A DNA stretch of 64,000 bases from JAJZJT01 sp964610905 (GCA_964610905.1 CAZSYT010000006.1:1-64000); one strand, 5' to 3'; numbered from the stretch's first letter, positions 23,265-32,142 are shown. The notes: a model not told the origin generated them from the sequence alone. Translations and numbers: made by a program.

Positions 23265-24335
23265 TCAGTCCGACCCGGCAGCGGCCGGCTCGAGGGGCCC
23301 GTGGTCGAGGAGCGGCAGGACCAGCTCGCCGAAGCGGCGGCACTCGTCGAGGTGCGGGTACCCCGACAGGATGACGGCGTCGATGCCGAGCGCGGCGTAG
23401 CGCGCGAGCTTGGCGCCGACCTGCTCGGGGTCCCCGACGATCGCCGCCCCGCAGCCCGACCGGGCGCGGCCGATGCCGGTCCACAGGTTGGGCTCGACGT
23501 AGCCGTCGGCGTCGGCCTCGTCCCGGAGGGTGGCCTGGCGGGCCACGCCGACCGAGCCGGCGTCCAGCGAGCGCCGCCGGATGGCGGCCCCCGTGGTGTC
23601 GTCGAGGCCGCTGACCAGCTGACGCGCCGCGGCGCGGGCCTCGGCCTCGCTCGGCCGGACGACGACGTGGACCCGGTAGCCGAACCGGAGCGTCCGGCCT
23701 GCGGCGGCGGCACGCCGGCGCAGGTCGGCGAGGAGCTCGGCCACCCGCTCCTCGGTGTCGGGCCAGAGGAGGTAGACGTCGGCGGCCTCGGCGGCCACCT
23801 GCCGGGCCGGCTCGGAGAGCCCGCCGAAGTAGAAGGGCGGCCGCCGGGGAGCCGTGGCGGTCAGCCGGGGCGGGTCGAGCGAGAGGTCGTAGAAGCTCCC
23901 GTGGTGCTCGACGCGGCGACCCGACAGCACGGCGTCGAGGATGGCCATCACCTCGGCGGTGCGGGCGTAGCGGGGTCCGGGCTCGAGCGACTCGCCGGGC
24001 AGGTCGCTCGAGATGACGTTGACGGTGAGCCGCCCGCCCAGCACCTGGTCGAGCGTGGCGAGCTGGCGGCCGAGCTGGGGCGGCCACACCTCGCCGCACC
24101 GGACGGCGACGAGCAGGCGGATCCGCTCGGTGGACGGCGCCACGGCGGCGGCGAAGGCCACCGAGTCGATGCCGAGCTCGTAGCCCGACGGCAGCAGGAC
24201 GTTGTCGAACCCCTGGGCCTCGGCCTCGGCCACGATGGCCGAACAGTGGGAGAAGCTGCTGGCGAGCTCCGGCTCGGGACGCCCGAGGAACCGGTAGTCG
24301 TCGTCGCACAGGGCGGCGAACCAGCTCACCTCCAC
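23265..24335 (-). CDS. LLM-class flavin-dependent oxidoreductase (SsuD-like)
   Basis: 356 aa TIM-barrel protein of the luciferase-like family. SsuD-type features are the N-terminal WFAALCDDDYRFLG, GGRLTVNVISSD, the substrate-side YARTAEVMAILDAVLSG and FYFGGLSEPARQVAAEAAD. SsuD enzymes use FMNH2 and O2 to cleave alkanesulfonates; a different substrate, or an F420-type cofactor, cannot be excluded. It is the last gene of the run that begins with the polyprenyl synthase, 55 bp after the aldehyde dehydrogenase. Confidence 0.85.
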   Translation of the reverse strand: MEVSWFAALCDDDYRFLGRPEPELASSFSHCSAIVAEAEAQGFDNVLLPSGYELGIDSVAFAAAVAPSTERIRLLVAVRCGEVWPPQLGRQLATLDQVLGGRLTVNVISSDLPGESLEPGPRYARTAEVMAILDAVLSGRRVEHHGSFYDLSLDPPRLTATAPRRPPFYFGGLSEPARQVAAEAADVYLLWPDTEERVAELLADLRRRAAAAGRTLRFGYRVHVVVRPSEAEARAAARQLVSGLDDTTGAAIRRRSLDAGSVGVARQATLRDEADADGYVEPNLWTGIGRARSGCGAAIVGDPEQVGAKLARYAALGIDAVILSGYPHLDECRRFGELVLPLLDHGPLEPAAAGSD

Positions 24336-24390
24336 GCCGGCGGCCCCCCGTGACGGCGCGCCGCCGGCCCCACCCCGCGCCGGCCGGTCC

Positions 24391-25794
24391 TCACGGCCGC
24401 CAGACCGCCTTCACGTTGCAGAACTCGTGGAGGCCGTAGACCGACAGCTCGCGGCCGACTCCCGAGCTCTTGATGCCGCCGAAGGGGAGCTCGGGCATGG
24501 AGGCGACCATGCCGTTCACGAAGACCATGCCGGCCTCGAGCTCGTCGACGAAGCGGTCCTGCTCGGCGACGTCCGTGCTCCATACGCTCGCCCCGAGCCC
24601 GTACTCGGTGCCGTTGGCGACGGCCAGGGCCTCGTCCACGCTCGAGACCCGGGTGAGCAGGGCGACCGGACCGAACACCTCCTCGGTGGCGACCCGCATG
24701 CCCGCCGCGACGCCGGTCACGACGGTGGGACGGTAGAAGAACCCCGGATGGTCGGGCCCGGCCGGACCGACCACGCGCTCGCCGCCGCAGAGGACGGCCG
24801 CGCCCTTCCCCCGGGCGTCCTCCACCTGGGCCTCGATCGTGTCGCGGGCGGCCTCGGTGACGAGCGGCCCGACCTCGGTGGCGGGGTCGAACGGGTCGCC
24901 CACCTCGAGCGACGACATCCGCTCGACGAACGCGTCCACGAAGGCGTCGGCGACCGCCTCGTGGACGACGAAGCGCTTGGCGGCGATGCACGACTGGCCG
25001 TTGTTCTGCACCCGGGCCTGCACGCCCACGGACACCGCCCGGTCGAGGTCGGCGGAGGGGAGCACGACGAAGGGGTCGCTCCCGCCGAGCTCGAGGACGA
25101 CCTTCTTTCCCACGGCGCCGGCCTGGGCGGCGACGGCACGCCCGGCCCGGACGCTGCCGGTCAGCGTGACGGCGCGCACACGCCCGTCGGCGATGACGGC
25201 CGGCACCTGGTCGGTGCCGACGAGCAGCGTCTGGAACACGCCGGCCGGGCCACCTGCCCGGCGGAAGAGCTCCTCGAGGAAGAGCGCGGTCCGCGGCACG
25301 CTCGGCGCGTGCTTGAGCAGGCCCACGTTGCCGGCCATGAGGGCGGGTGCGGCGAAGCGGACGACCTGCCACAGCGGGAAGTTCCAGGGCATGATCGCCA
25401 GCACCGGCCCGAGGGGCTGGAAGCGCACCGCTCCCCTCCCCGACCCCAGGGCCACCGGCTCCTCGGCGAGCAGGCGCTCCCCGTGCTCGGCGAACCAGCG
25501 CAGGGCGTTGGCGCACTTGGCCACCTCGCCCTTCGCCTGGGCGAAGGGCTTGCCCATCTCGGTCGTGAGCAGGTGGGCGACGTCCGGCAGCTCGCCGTCG
25601 AGCAGGTCTGCCGCCGTCTGCAGCAGGCGGGCCCGGTCTGCGGCGCCCGTGCGCGCCCACGCCGCCGCCGTCGTCGCCGCCGTCGCCAGCCGCTCCTCGA
25701 CGGCGTCGGGCCCGAGGGGCTCGAAGATCTCGAGCACCTCACCGGTGGTCGGGTTGACGGTGGCGATCGGCGGGCCGGCCGGTGCGGAGGTCAT
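24391..25794 (-). CDS. NAD(P)-dependent aldehyde dehydrogenase, succinate-semialdehyde type
   Basis: 467 aa. The catalytic Cys is in NNGQSCIAAKRF and the general-base Glu in VVLELGGSDPF. MPWNFPLWQVVRF is the Asn oxyanion segment and LTGSVRAGRAVA the cofactor loop. Sequence style fits the succinate-semialdehyde dehydrogenase branch, but many ALDHs of this branch take other aldehydes. ATG 25794 overlaps the stop of the upstream acyl-CoA synthetase by 4 nt. Together these two could turn an aldehyde into an acid and then a CoA ester; that is inference. Confidence 0.92.
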   Translation of the reverse strand: MTSAPAGPPIATVNPTTGEVLEIFEPLGPDAVEERLATAATTAAAWARTGAADRARLLQTAADLLDGELPDVAHLLTTEMGKPFAQAKGEVAKCANALRWFAEHGERLLAEEPVALGSGRGAVRFQPLGPVLAIMPWNFPLWQVVRFAAPALMAGNVGLLKHAPSVPRTALFLEELFRRAGGPAGVFQTLLVGTDQVPAVIADGRVRAVTLTGSVRAGRAVAAQAGAVGKKVVLELGGSDPFVVLPSADLDRAVSVGVQARVQNNGQSCIAAKRFVVHEAVADAFVDAFVERMSSLEVGDPFDPATEVGPLVTEAARDTIEAQVEDARGKGAAVLCGGERVVGPAGPDHPGFFYRPTVVTGVAAGMRVATEEVFGPVALLTRVSSVDEALAVANGTEYGLGASVWSTDVAEQDRFVDELEAGMVFVNGMVASMPELPFGGIKSSGVGRELSVYGLHEFCNVKAVWRP

Positions 25795-27209
25795 GGCCTC
25801 GATTGTCCCTCAGGCCCACCTCCGGGGCGAGCCGGCTCGAGGCCCAGGCAGCCGGCGACCTCGAGCCTGCGGAGCTTCCCGGTGGGCGTTCGGGGCAGGT
25901 CTGCGCACAGGTGGTACTCCTTGGGCCGCTTGTAGGGGGCGAGCGCCTCGGCGGCGCGCCGCTCGAGCGCGGCGAGCAGCTCCGCGGTCCCCTGGGAGCG
26001 ACCGCCGACGGGGACCACGGCGGCGCAGACCCGCTGGCCCCAGCGGTGGTCGTCCCGGCCGAACACCGCCACCTCGGCCACGCCGGCGACCGCGTGGAGG
26101 ACGGCCTCGACCTCGGCCGGGTACACGTTGACTCCGCCGCTGATGACGAGGTCGTCACGCCGCCCGTCGATGAAGAGGTACCCGGCGTCGTCGAGCCGGC
26201 CCAGGTCGCCGACGGTGAACGAGCCGTCGTCCCGCCACGCCGCGGCCGTCTTGGCGTCGTCGCGCCAGTAGGAGAAGCGCGCGAAGTCGGGGGGCCGGCA
26301 CCAGATCGTCCCGTCGGCGTCGACGGAGACCACCCGGCCGGGCCGTGCCCGGCCGACCGTCCCGGGCCGGTCGAGCCACTCGTCGGGACCGCACGCGGTG
26401 AACTGGCCCTCCGTCGAACCGTAGAACTCCCAGACCACCCCGGGCCCGGCACGTGCCATGGCCCGGCGCTTCAGGTCCGGCGGGCACGGCGAGCCGGCGT
26501 GGACGAGGAGACGGAGGGCGTCGAAGCGGTCGGGGGCGCCGACCTCGGGGGCGAGCAGGCGGGCGAGGGCCGACGGGGCGAGGAACGTCGTGGTCGGCGT
26601 GGGCCCGAAGCAGCCGCCGAGGGCGGCGACGGCCGTGGGGGCGTCGAAGCGCCCGAGCACGACGCACGTCCCGCCGGCGAGCAGGGTCCCGCCGGCGAAG
26701 CGGACCGAGACCGAGTGGTACATCGGGGAGCACACGAGGTGGACGTCGTCGGGGCCGAAGTGCCACAGCTCGGCCTCGTCGGCCAGGGCGGCCGCCGCCG
26801 TGCGCTCGTCCCACAGCCCGGACCACACGCCCTTGGCCCGGCCGGTCGTCCCCGACGTGTAGTGCATGGGGCGGGCCAGTGGGACGGGGGCGAGCTCGAC
26901 CGGCTCGCCGGAGCCCAGCTCGGCCAGCGCGGCCGCGTCGGCGACCACGGCACCGGGCTCGGCGTCGGCGAGGAGCACGGCACGCTCGGCGTCGAGGAGG
27001 GTGGCGTTGAGGAGCACGGGCACGATGCCGGTGCGGAGGGCGCCCAGCACGGCGGTGAGCAGCGCCGCGGACGACGGAAGGCAGAAGGCGATCCGGTCGC
27101 CGGCACGGAGCCCGCGGGCGGCCATCCACCCGGCCGCCCGGCGCTGGGCGACCTCGGCGTCGGCTGCCGTCACGACCTCGACGGGGACCGGTGGCGTCCC
27201 GTCGCTCAC
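25791..27209 (-). CDS. AMP-dependent acyl-CoA synthetase/ligase
   Basis: 472 aa, a little shorter than most ANL enzymes. The AMP-binding loop MHYTSGTTGRAKGVW, the substrate/adenine segment EFYGSTEG, the hinge region DGRRDDLVISGGVNVYPAEVE (in part) and the C-terminal catalytic Lys in PRTPTGKLRR are all present. It activates a carboxylic acid as acyl-AMP and transfers it to CoA; the acid is unknown. GTG 27209 overlaps the MFS stop (GTGA), and its own stop overlaps the ALDH start. Confidence 0.92.
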   Translation of the reverse strand: MSDGTPPVPVEVVTAADAEVAQRRAAGWMAARGLRAGDRIAFCLPSSAALLTAVLGALRTGIVPVLLNATLLDAERAVLLADAEPGAVVADAAALAELGSGEPVELAPVPLARPMHYTSGTTGRAKGVWSGLWDERTAAAALADEAELWHFGPDDVHLVCSPMYHSVSVRFAGGTLLAGGTCVVLGRFDAPTAVAALGGCFGPTPTTTFLAPSALARLLAPEVGAPDRFDALRLLVHAGSPCPPDLKRRAMARAGPGVVWEFYGSTEGQFTACGPDEWLDRPGTVGRARPGRVVSVDADGTIWCRPPDFARFSYWRDDAKTAAAWRDDGSFTVGDLGRLDDAGYLFIDGRRDDLVISGGVNVYPAEVEAVLHAVAGVAEVAVFGRDDHRWGQRVCAAVVPVGGRSQGTAELLAALERRAAEALAPYKRPKEYHLCADLPRTPTGKLRRLEVAGCLGLEPARPGGGPEGQSRP

Positions 27210-28615
27210 GGGCAGCTCTCGCCGACCGTCGCGGGAGCGGCGCCCACCGGCAGGTCCCCGTCGGCCGGGCTCCGAGCCGGCACCTCGGGATCTCCCGACC
27301 CGCCACCCGACAGGGCGGCGAGGACCGGGCGGGCCACGACGGCGAGGACGGCCAGCAGGCAGCCGAGGCCCACCGCACCGGCGACCGTCACGGCTCGCAG
27401 GCCGCCAGAGCCCGCGACGGCCCCCTGCAGCACGGCGCCGAGCGGGTAGACGAGCCCGAGCCCCATCAGGTAGATGCCGAGCACTCGGCCCCGGGCCGCC
27501 GCGGGAGCGCGGAGCTGCACGATGCTGTTGAGACCCGAGAGGACGCAGAGGTAGCACGCGCCGAGCACGGCCAGTGCGGCGGCCGACGACCAGAAGGTGG
27601 GAGCCAGCCCGTACGCCGCGGCCGCCACCGGCAGGGCGGCGAGGGCGCCGAGGACGGCGCGGCCGCTGCCGAAGCGCTCGGCCAGCGCCGGCAGGGCCAG
27701 CGCCCCGACGACGGCTCCGACGCCCTGGGCGGTGACCAGCACCGACGTCGCCGAGGCGCCTCGGTGGAACACGTCGATGGCCATGGCCGGCACCAGGGCG
27801 ATGAACGGAGAGACGAGGAGCGCCACCGCCGAGATGAGCCCGATGGCGGCCCGGCACCCGGGCTCGGCCAGCGCGACGCGCACGCCGGCGGCAAGACGAG
27901 CGCCGAGCGAGAGGGGTACCGCCCCCGCGGTGGGACGGTGCTCCAGGCGGACCAGGCGGAGGGCGACCACGACGGCCACGAACGACACGGCGTTGGCCGC
28001 GAAGGCGAGGGTGTAGCCACCGGCGACGAGGGCGAGCCCGGCGAGCGCCGGGCCGACCACCCGCCCGAGGTTGAACTGCGCCGAGGAGAGCGAGACGGCG
28101 GCGACGATGTCCTCGCCGGCCACCAGGTCGGGCAGCAGTGCCTGGTAGGCGGGGAACCCCAGGGCGGCCGCCGCGCCGCCGAGGAAGGCGACGACCACCA
28201 CGAGCCCCGGACCGGTCGTCCCGGTCGCGGCGAGCACCGCGAGCGCGGCGGCGACGACGAGCTCGGCGAGCGTGGTCGCCGTCAGCCATGCCCGGCGGTC
28301 GAACCGGTCGGCCAGGGCACCCCCGACCGGGGAGAGCAGCCCCATCGGCACGAACGCTGCCGCCGCCACGAGACCCGTCCACAGCGGCTGGTGCGTGCGG
28401 GCCGTCACCAGCACGCCGAGAGCCACCGTCTGCATCCACGAGCCCACGTTCGACACGAGGGCCGCTGACCACACGAGGGCGAAGTTGCGCGAGCGCAGCG
28501 GGCGCAACGGGCTGCCCGCCCGCCCTGGGCGGGCAGCGCCGGCCGGGCGACGCCCGCCGGCAGTGGACGGGGTCAGGAGCTCGTGCCCTTGCGCCGGGGC
28601 TTCAGGGCGAACCAC
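27206..28615 (-). CDS. MFS transporter (EntS/MFS_3-like)
   Basis: 469 aa, 12 predicted membrane helices beginning near FALVWSAALVSNVGSWMQTV, the N-terminal pattern of the enterobactin-exporter-like MFS_3 family, with ALADRFDRRAWL as motif A. Substrate unknown. The start is uncertain: GTG 28615 overlaps the small peptide gene by 43 nt, and a TTG inside SPLRPLRSRN is an alternative that would avoid it. The stop overlaps the acyl-CoA synthetase start, so both probably serve the same pathway. Confidence 0.85.
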   Translation of the reverse strand: MVRPEAPAQGHELLTPSTAGGRRPAGAARPGRAGSPLRPLRSRNFALVWSAALVSNVGSWMQTVALGVLVTARTHQPLWTGLVAAAAFVPMGLLSPVGGALADRFDRRAWLTATTLAELVVAAALAVLAATGTTGPGLVVVVAFLGGAAAALGFPAYQALLPDLVAGEDIVAAVSLSSAQFNLGRVVGPALAGLALVAGGYTLAFAANAVSFVAVVVALRLVRLEHRPTAGAVPLSLGARLAAGVRVALAEPGCRAAIGLISAVALLVSPFIALVPAMAIDVFHRGASATSVLVTAQGVGAVVGALALPALAERFGSGRAVLGALAALPVAAAAYGLAPTFWSSAAALAVLGACYLCVLSGLNSIVQLRAPAAARGRVLGIYLMGLGLVYPLGAVLQGAVAGSGGLRAVTVAGAVGLGCLLAVLAVVARPVLAALSGGGSGDPEVPARSPADGDLPVGAAPATVGESCP

Positions 28616-28689
28616 CAGATGCTCGCCATGGTCGAGAGCACGCCGAAGATGGCCATCGGCTTCACCAGCTTGCGGGTTCGGGCGGACAT
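28573..28689 (-). CDS. 38-aa single-helix membrane peptide (hypothetical)
   Basis: A short frame from ATG 28689 gives a basic N-terminus (MSARTRKLVKPM), one hydrophobic segment (AIFGVLSTMASIWWFAL) and a basic tail ending GTSS. Positive charges on both ends and a single helix look like a small membrane protein. It lies 96 bp after the polyprenyl synthase and runs into the MFS reading frame. No family is recognised; the case rests on composition and position. Confidence 0.45.
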   Translation of the reverse strand: MSARTRKLVKPMAIFGVLSTMASIWWFALKPRRKGTSS

Positions 28690-28785
28690 GGCTCCGACGA
28701 TACCCGGCACGGGGGACGCCGGTTCCCGCGGGCGGTCGGGCCCGTGGGCGCCCGGGCAGCCGCCGGGGGGTGGTCGCCGGTCAAG

Positions 28786-29838
28786 TCAGGCGTCCCGGTC
28801 GACGACGAAGCGGGCGACCGCCCGCAGCTCGGCGTCCACCGGCCCGGGGACGTCCGCCGAGGACAACGCCTCGAGCGCGGCCTCGAGGAACCGCCGGGCC
28901 TCGGACTCGGCCCGGTCGCGACCGCCGCACGCCTCGACGAGCGACGCCGCCCGGGCCACCTGGGCCTCGTCGAGCACCTCGAGGGCGAGGAGGTCCTGGA
29001 GCTCCTCGGAGGCGCCCCCACCGGCGCACATGGCCGCCACGATCGGGAGCGTCTTCTTCCGGTCGCGCAGGTCGCTGCCCGCCGGCTTCCCGGTCACCTG
29101 CGGGTCGCCCCAGATGCCGAGGACGTCGTCGACGGCCTGGTACGCCAGGCCGACGTTGAGCCCGAAGTCACCGAGGGTCTCGGCCAGGCGCGGGTCGCCC
29201 TCGGTCAGCGGCACGCCGATCGAGGCGGCACAGGCCAGGAGCACGCCCGTCTTGCCGAGGGAGATCGCCGTGCACTCGTCGGGCGTGATGTCGCTCCGCG
29301 TCTCGGAGGCCATGTCCTCCGCCTCGCCGGCGATGAGGGCCGCCGTGGCGAACGCCAGGGCTCGTGCCGCCGCCCGGGGACCGCGCCCGGGCAGCTCGAG
29401 CAGCGTCTGGTGGGAGAGGGCGAGCAGCGCGTCGCCGGCGATGACCGCGGTGCCCACCCCGAAGACCGCCCACACCGTCGGCCGGTGGCGCCGTTCGACG
29501 TCGTGGTCGATCACGTCGTCGTGCAGCAGCGAGAAGTTGTGCAGGAGCTCGACGGCCACGGCGCCCGGCACGCCCGCCGCTGCCGGAGCCCCCGCTGCCT
29601 CGGCGGAGAGGAGGGCCAGCGTGGCACGGACGTACTTTCCACCGTGAGCCCCGGTCGGCGCGCCGGTCGGGTCGCACCAGCCGAGGTGGTACTCGATCGG
29701 CAGGCGCAGCCCTGCGCTGAGCCGGGCCACGGCCTCCTCGAGCGCCGGGCGGACCAGCCCCTGGGCACGTTCGATCGCCGCCGGCACGCGGCTGCCGCTC
29801 GGGTCCGTGGCGTCGCTGGCGGCAGTGACAGTGGTCAC
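28786..29838 (-). CDS. Polyprenyl diphosphate synthase
   Basis: 350 aa all-helical trans-isoprenyl synthase. The first Asp-rich motif is LLHDDVIDHD, with GGKYVRATLALLSAE before it. The second is the degenerate AYQAVDDVLGIWGD, followed by GKPAGSDLRDRKKTLP. It condenses isopentenyl diphosphate with allylic diphosphates to C15-C20 or longer chains for quinones, carotenoids or hopanoids; product length cannot be read reliably. GTG 29838 has a good GAGGAGG ribosome-binding site. It is probably the first gene of the leftward run. Confidence 0.92.
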   Translation of the reverse strand: MTTVTAASDATDPSGSRVPAAIERAQGLVRPALEEAVARLSAGLRLPIEYHLGWCDPTGAPTGAHGGKYVRATLALLSAEAAGAPAAAGVPGAVAVELLHNFSLLHDDVIDHDVERRHRPTVWAVFGVGTAVIAGDALLALSHQTLLELPGRGPRAAARALAFATAALIAGEAEDMASETRSDITPDECTAISLGKTGVLLACAASIGVPLTEGDPRLAETLGDFGLNVGLAYQAVDDVLGIWGDPQVTGKPAGSDLRDRKKTLPIVAAMCAGGGASEELQDLLALEVLDEAQVARAASLVEACGGRDRAESEARRFLEAALEALSSADVPGPVDAELRAVARFVVDRDA

Positions 29839-30075
29839 GCGGGGACCTCCTCGCGGGGTCGGGCAGGGGCACCGGCAGCGCCGAGGGCACCAGCGGGCAC
29901 GGGAGCGCCCGCTGCCGGCGCGCCAGCAGCGGGTCGGGGCGGTCGGGGCACGGTGACGAGTCTCGCGCCCGGCGGTGGGCCCCGTGCACGGTGGCCCCGT
30001 GCGGGTGGCCCCGTGCGGGTGGCCCCGGTGGGAGGGGCGTGCCGGGAGGGGCGTGCCGGGAGGACAGGCGGAGCC
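29839..30075. other. Divergent intergenic region with short GC-rich repeats
   Basis: No gene is seen. From 29985 to 30060 it consists largely of imperfect GTGGCCCCGTGCGG units followed by two GGGAGGGGCGTGCC units. It separates the polyprenyl synthase (-) from the leuA leader (+). Confidence 0.6.
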
Positions 30076-30104
30076 TTGACGGAGGGTGCCGATCCTGCCA
30101 CCAT
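30076..30104 (+). promoter_or_regulatory. leuA leader promoter
   Basis: TTGACG (30076-30081) and CACCAT (30099-30104) are separated by 17 nt. The -10 ends 7 nt before GTG 30112, which would make the leader peptide mRNA leaderless. Confidence 0.55.
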
Positions 30105-30111
30105 TGATGGC

Positions 30112-30165
30112 GTGACCCGGACCCCCGCGTGCACGACCGTGACCTCGGAGCTCCTCCTTACCTGA
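30112..30165 (+). CDS. leuL: Leucine leader peptide of the leuA attenuator
   Basis: A 17-codon frame from GTG 30112 ends in ELLLT-stop, with three consecutive Leu codons (CTC CTC CTT) just before the end. GTG 30148 (VTSELLLT) could be an internal start. The placement ahead of a hairpin pair and leuA is the classical design of a transcription attenuator: leucyl-tRNA shortage stalls the ribosome on the Leu codons and changes RNA folding. Leader-peptide control of leuA is known in actinobacteria. Confidence 0.78.
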   Translation: MTRTPACTTVTSELLLT

Positions 30166-30166
30166 C

Positions 30167-30190
30167 GGCGAACGCCACATCGCGTTCGCC
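30167..30190 (+). promoter_or_regulatory. leuA leader stem-loop
   Basis: GGCGAACGC (30167-30175) pairs perfectly with GCGTTCGCC (30182-30190) across a 6-nt loop, starting one base after the leader-peptide stop. A ribosome at the stop or at the Leu codons would affect its folding. Confidence 0.7.
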
Positions 30191-30195
30191 CGCAA

Positions 30196-30226
30196 CCTCC
30201 TGCGCCGATCGGCCAGGGGGTTTTTT
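30196..30226 (+). terminator. Intrinsic terminator (attenuator) ahead of leuA
   Basis: CCTCCTG (30196-30202) pairs with CAGGGGG (30214-30220), an inner GCCG/CGGC extends the stem, and six T residues follow (30221-30226). U-tracts are rare in this GC-rich window, so this is a strong intrinsic terminator 120 nt before leuA. Confidence 0.85.
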
Positions 30227-30230
30227 GTTG

Positions 30231-30265
30231 GCCCGGGCCCGGAGGCGCCGGGGACGGGCCCGGGC
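30231..30265 (+). promoter_or_regulatory. GC-rich hairpin between attenuator and leuA
   Basis: GCCCGGGCCC (30231-30240) and GGGCCCGGGC (30256-30265) form a perfect 10-bp stem with a 15-nt loop. It may take part in the alternative fold; function not established. Confidence 0.45.
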
Positions 30266-30346
30266 GAGGACCAGCACGCCGACCACGATCGGAGCACACG
30301 GGGCAGCGGCCCGGACGAGCCAGCAAGGAGACAGGGAGCCACCAGC

Positions 30347-32083
30347 ATGACCAGCGAACACCCCGGCACCGGCGGGAGCGCCGCCCCCGCCCTCGTCGAG
30401 TACCCCTGCGACGTGTCCCCGATGCCCTTCGCCAAGTACCGGGCCCACCTCCCGCTCCAGCTCGCCGATCGCACGTGGCCGGACCGCTCGTTCACGCGGG
30501 CACCACGCTGGGCCAGCGTCGACCTGCGCGACGGCAACCAGGCGCTCGTCGACCCCATGGACCCCGAGCGCAAGCTGGCCCTGTTCGACACCCTCGTGGC
30601 CGTCGGGTTCAAGGAGATCGAGGTCGGCTTCCCGTCGGCCTCCCAGACCGACCTCGACTTCCAGCGGCTCATCATCGACGAGGGGCGCATCCCCGACGAC
30701 GTGACCATCCAGGTCCTCGTCCAGTGCCGCGAGGAGCTGATCGAGCGCACGTTCGAGTCCCTCCAGGGGGCCGCCCGCGCGATCGTCCACTTCTACAACT
30801 CGACCTCCGAGCTCCAGCGGCGGGTCGTGTTCGGCCTCGGCAAACAGGGGATCATGGACATCGCCGTCAACGCCGCCCGGCTGTGCAAGAAGTTCGAGGC
30901 CTCGCTAGCGGGCACCGAGGTCCGCTACGAGTACTCGCCGGAGAGCTTCACGGGCACCGAGCCCGACTTCGCCGTCGAGATCTGCGAGGCCGTCATGGAC
31001 GTGATCGAGCCCACGCCCGAGCGTCCGATGGTCATCAACCTGCCGGCCACCGTCGAGATGTACACGCCCAACGTCTACGCCGACGTGATCGAGTGGTTCG
31101 GGCGGACCATCAAGCGACGCGACGCCGTGGTGCTGAGCGTGCACCCCCACAACGACCGGGGCACGGCGGTGGCCGCCGCCGAGCTCGCCGTGCTGGCCGG
31201 CGCCGACCGGGTCGAGGGGACGCTCTTCGGGAACGGTGAGCGCACCGGCAACGTCGACGTGGTGACGCTGGCCATGAACCTCTTCTCGCAGGGCGTCGAC
31301 CCCGCCCTCGACTTCTCGGACATCGAGCGGGTCCGCCGCGTGGCCGAGCACGCCACCCGCATGCCCGTCCACCCCCGCCACCCCTACGCCGGCGACCTCG
31401 TCTACACGGCGTTCTCGGGGTCGCACCAGGACGCCATCAACAAGGGCATGCGGGCCATCGGCGACGACTACGAGGTCTGGGAGGTGCCGTACCTGCCGAT
31501 CGACCCCAAGCACACCGGCCGGACCTACGAGGCGATCATCCAGGTCAACAGCCAGTCGGGCAAGGGCGGCGTGGCCTACCTGATGGACACCGAGCACGGG
31601 CTCGACCTGCCCCGGCAGCTCCAGGTCGAGTTCTCGAAGGAGGTCCAGGCGGTCACCGAGGCGAGCGGCACCGTCATCCGCCCCGGCGAGATGTGGGACG
31701 TCTTCGCCCGGACCTACCTGCCCGACGACGCCGAGGTCCGCCTCGTCGGCTCCGAGGTCGCGACCGGCGGCAAGCGGACGACGGTCACGGCCCAGCTGCT
31801 CGTCGACGGCACGCCTCGGACGGCCATGGGCGAGGGGAACGGGCCGATCGACGCGCTCGTCGCCGCGCTGCGCGCCGAGCTCGGCGTCACCTTCGAGGTG
31901 CGCGACTACAGCGAGCACGCCCTCACCTCGGGGAGCGGGGCCTCGGCCGTCGCCTACGTGGAGGCCGAGGGGCCCGACGGGACGACCTGGTGGGGCGTGG
32001 GCATGGACTCGAGCATCCTCGACGCCTCGCTGCAGGCCGTGGTCAGCGCGGCGAACCGGGCCCGGCGGCGGGCGTCGACCTGA
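30347..32083 (+). CDS. leuA: 2-isopropylmalate synthase
   Basis: 578 aa. First committed step of leucine synthesis: acetyl-CoA plus 2-oxoisovalerate to 2-isopropylmalate. The TIM-barrel catalytic part has SVDLRDGNQALVDPM (Arg-Asp and metal Asp), the SVHPHNDRGTAVAAAELAVL motif with two metal His, and GTLFGNGERTGNVDVVTLAM. The C-terminal LeuA dimer/regulatory domain binds leucine for feedback inhibition. It has the long form typical of actinobacteria, without the large tandem insertion of some mycobacterial alleles. ATG 30347 has an AAGGAG site upstream. Expression is probably set by the attenuator. Confidence 0.97.
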   Translation: MTSEHPGTGGSAAPALVEYPCDVSPMPFAKYRAHLPLQLADRTWPDRSFTRAPRWASVDLRDGNQALVDPMDPERKLALFDTLVAVGFKEIEVGFPSASQTDLDFQRLIIDEGRIPDDVTIQVLVQCREELIERTFESLQGAARAIVHFYNSTSELQRRVVFGLGKQGIMDIAVNAARLCKKFEASLAGTEVRYEYSPESFTGTEPDFAVEICEAVMDVIEPTPERPMVINLPATVEMYTPNVYADVIEWFGRTIKRRDAVVLSVHPHNDRGTAVAAAELAVLAGADRVEGTLFGNGERTGNVDVVTLAMNLFSQGVDPALDFSDIERVRRVAEHATRMPVHPRHPYAGDLVYTAFSGSHQDAINKGMRAIGDDYEVWEVPYLPIDPKHTGRTYEAIIQVNSQSGKGGVAYLMDTEHGLDLPRQLQVEFSKEVQAVTEASGTVIRPGEMWDVFARTYLPDDAEVRLVGSEVATGGKRTTVTAQLLVDGTPRTAMGEGNGPIDALVAALRAELGVTFEVRDYSEHALTSGSGASAVAYVEAEGPDGTTWWGVGMDSSILDASLQAVVSAANRARRRAST

Positions 32084-32103
32084 TCGGCGACCTGTCCGTT
32101 CGC

Positions 32104-32142
32104 CCCCAGGCCCCAGGCCCCAGGCCCCAGGCCCCAGGCCCC
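32104..32142 (+). repeat. CCCCAGG microsatellite upstream of the ECF sigma gene
   Basis: Five exact 7-bp CCCCAGG units (32104-32138) plus a partial unit, starting 20 bp after the leuA stop and ending 9 bp before a -10 element. Confidence 0.95.
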
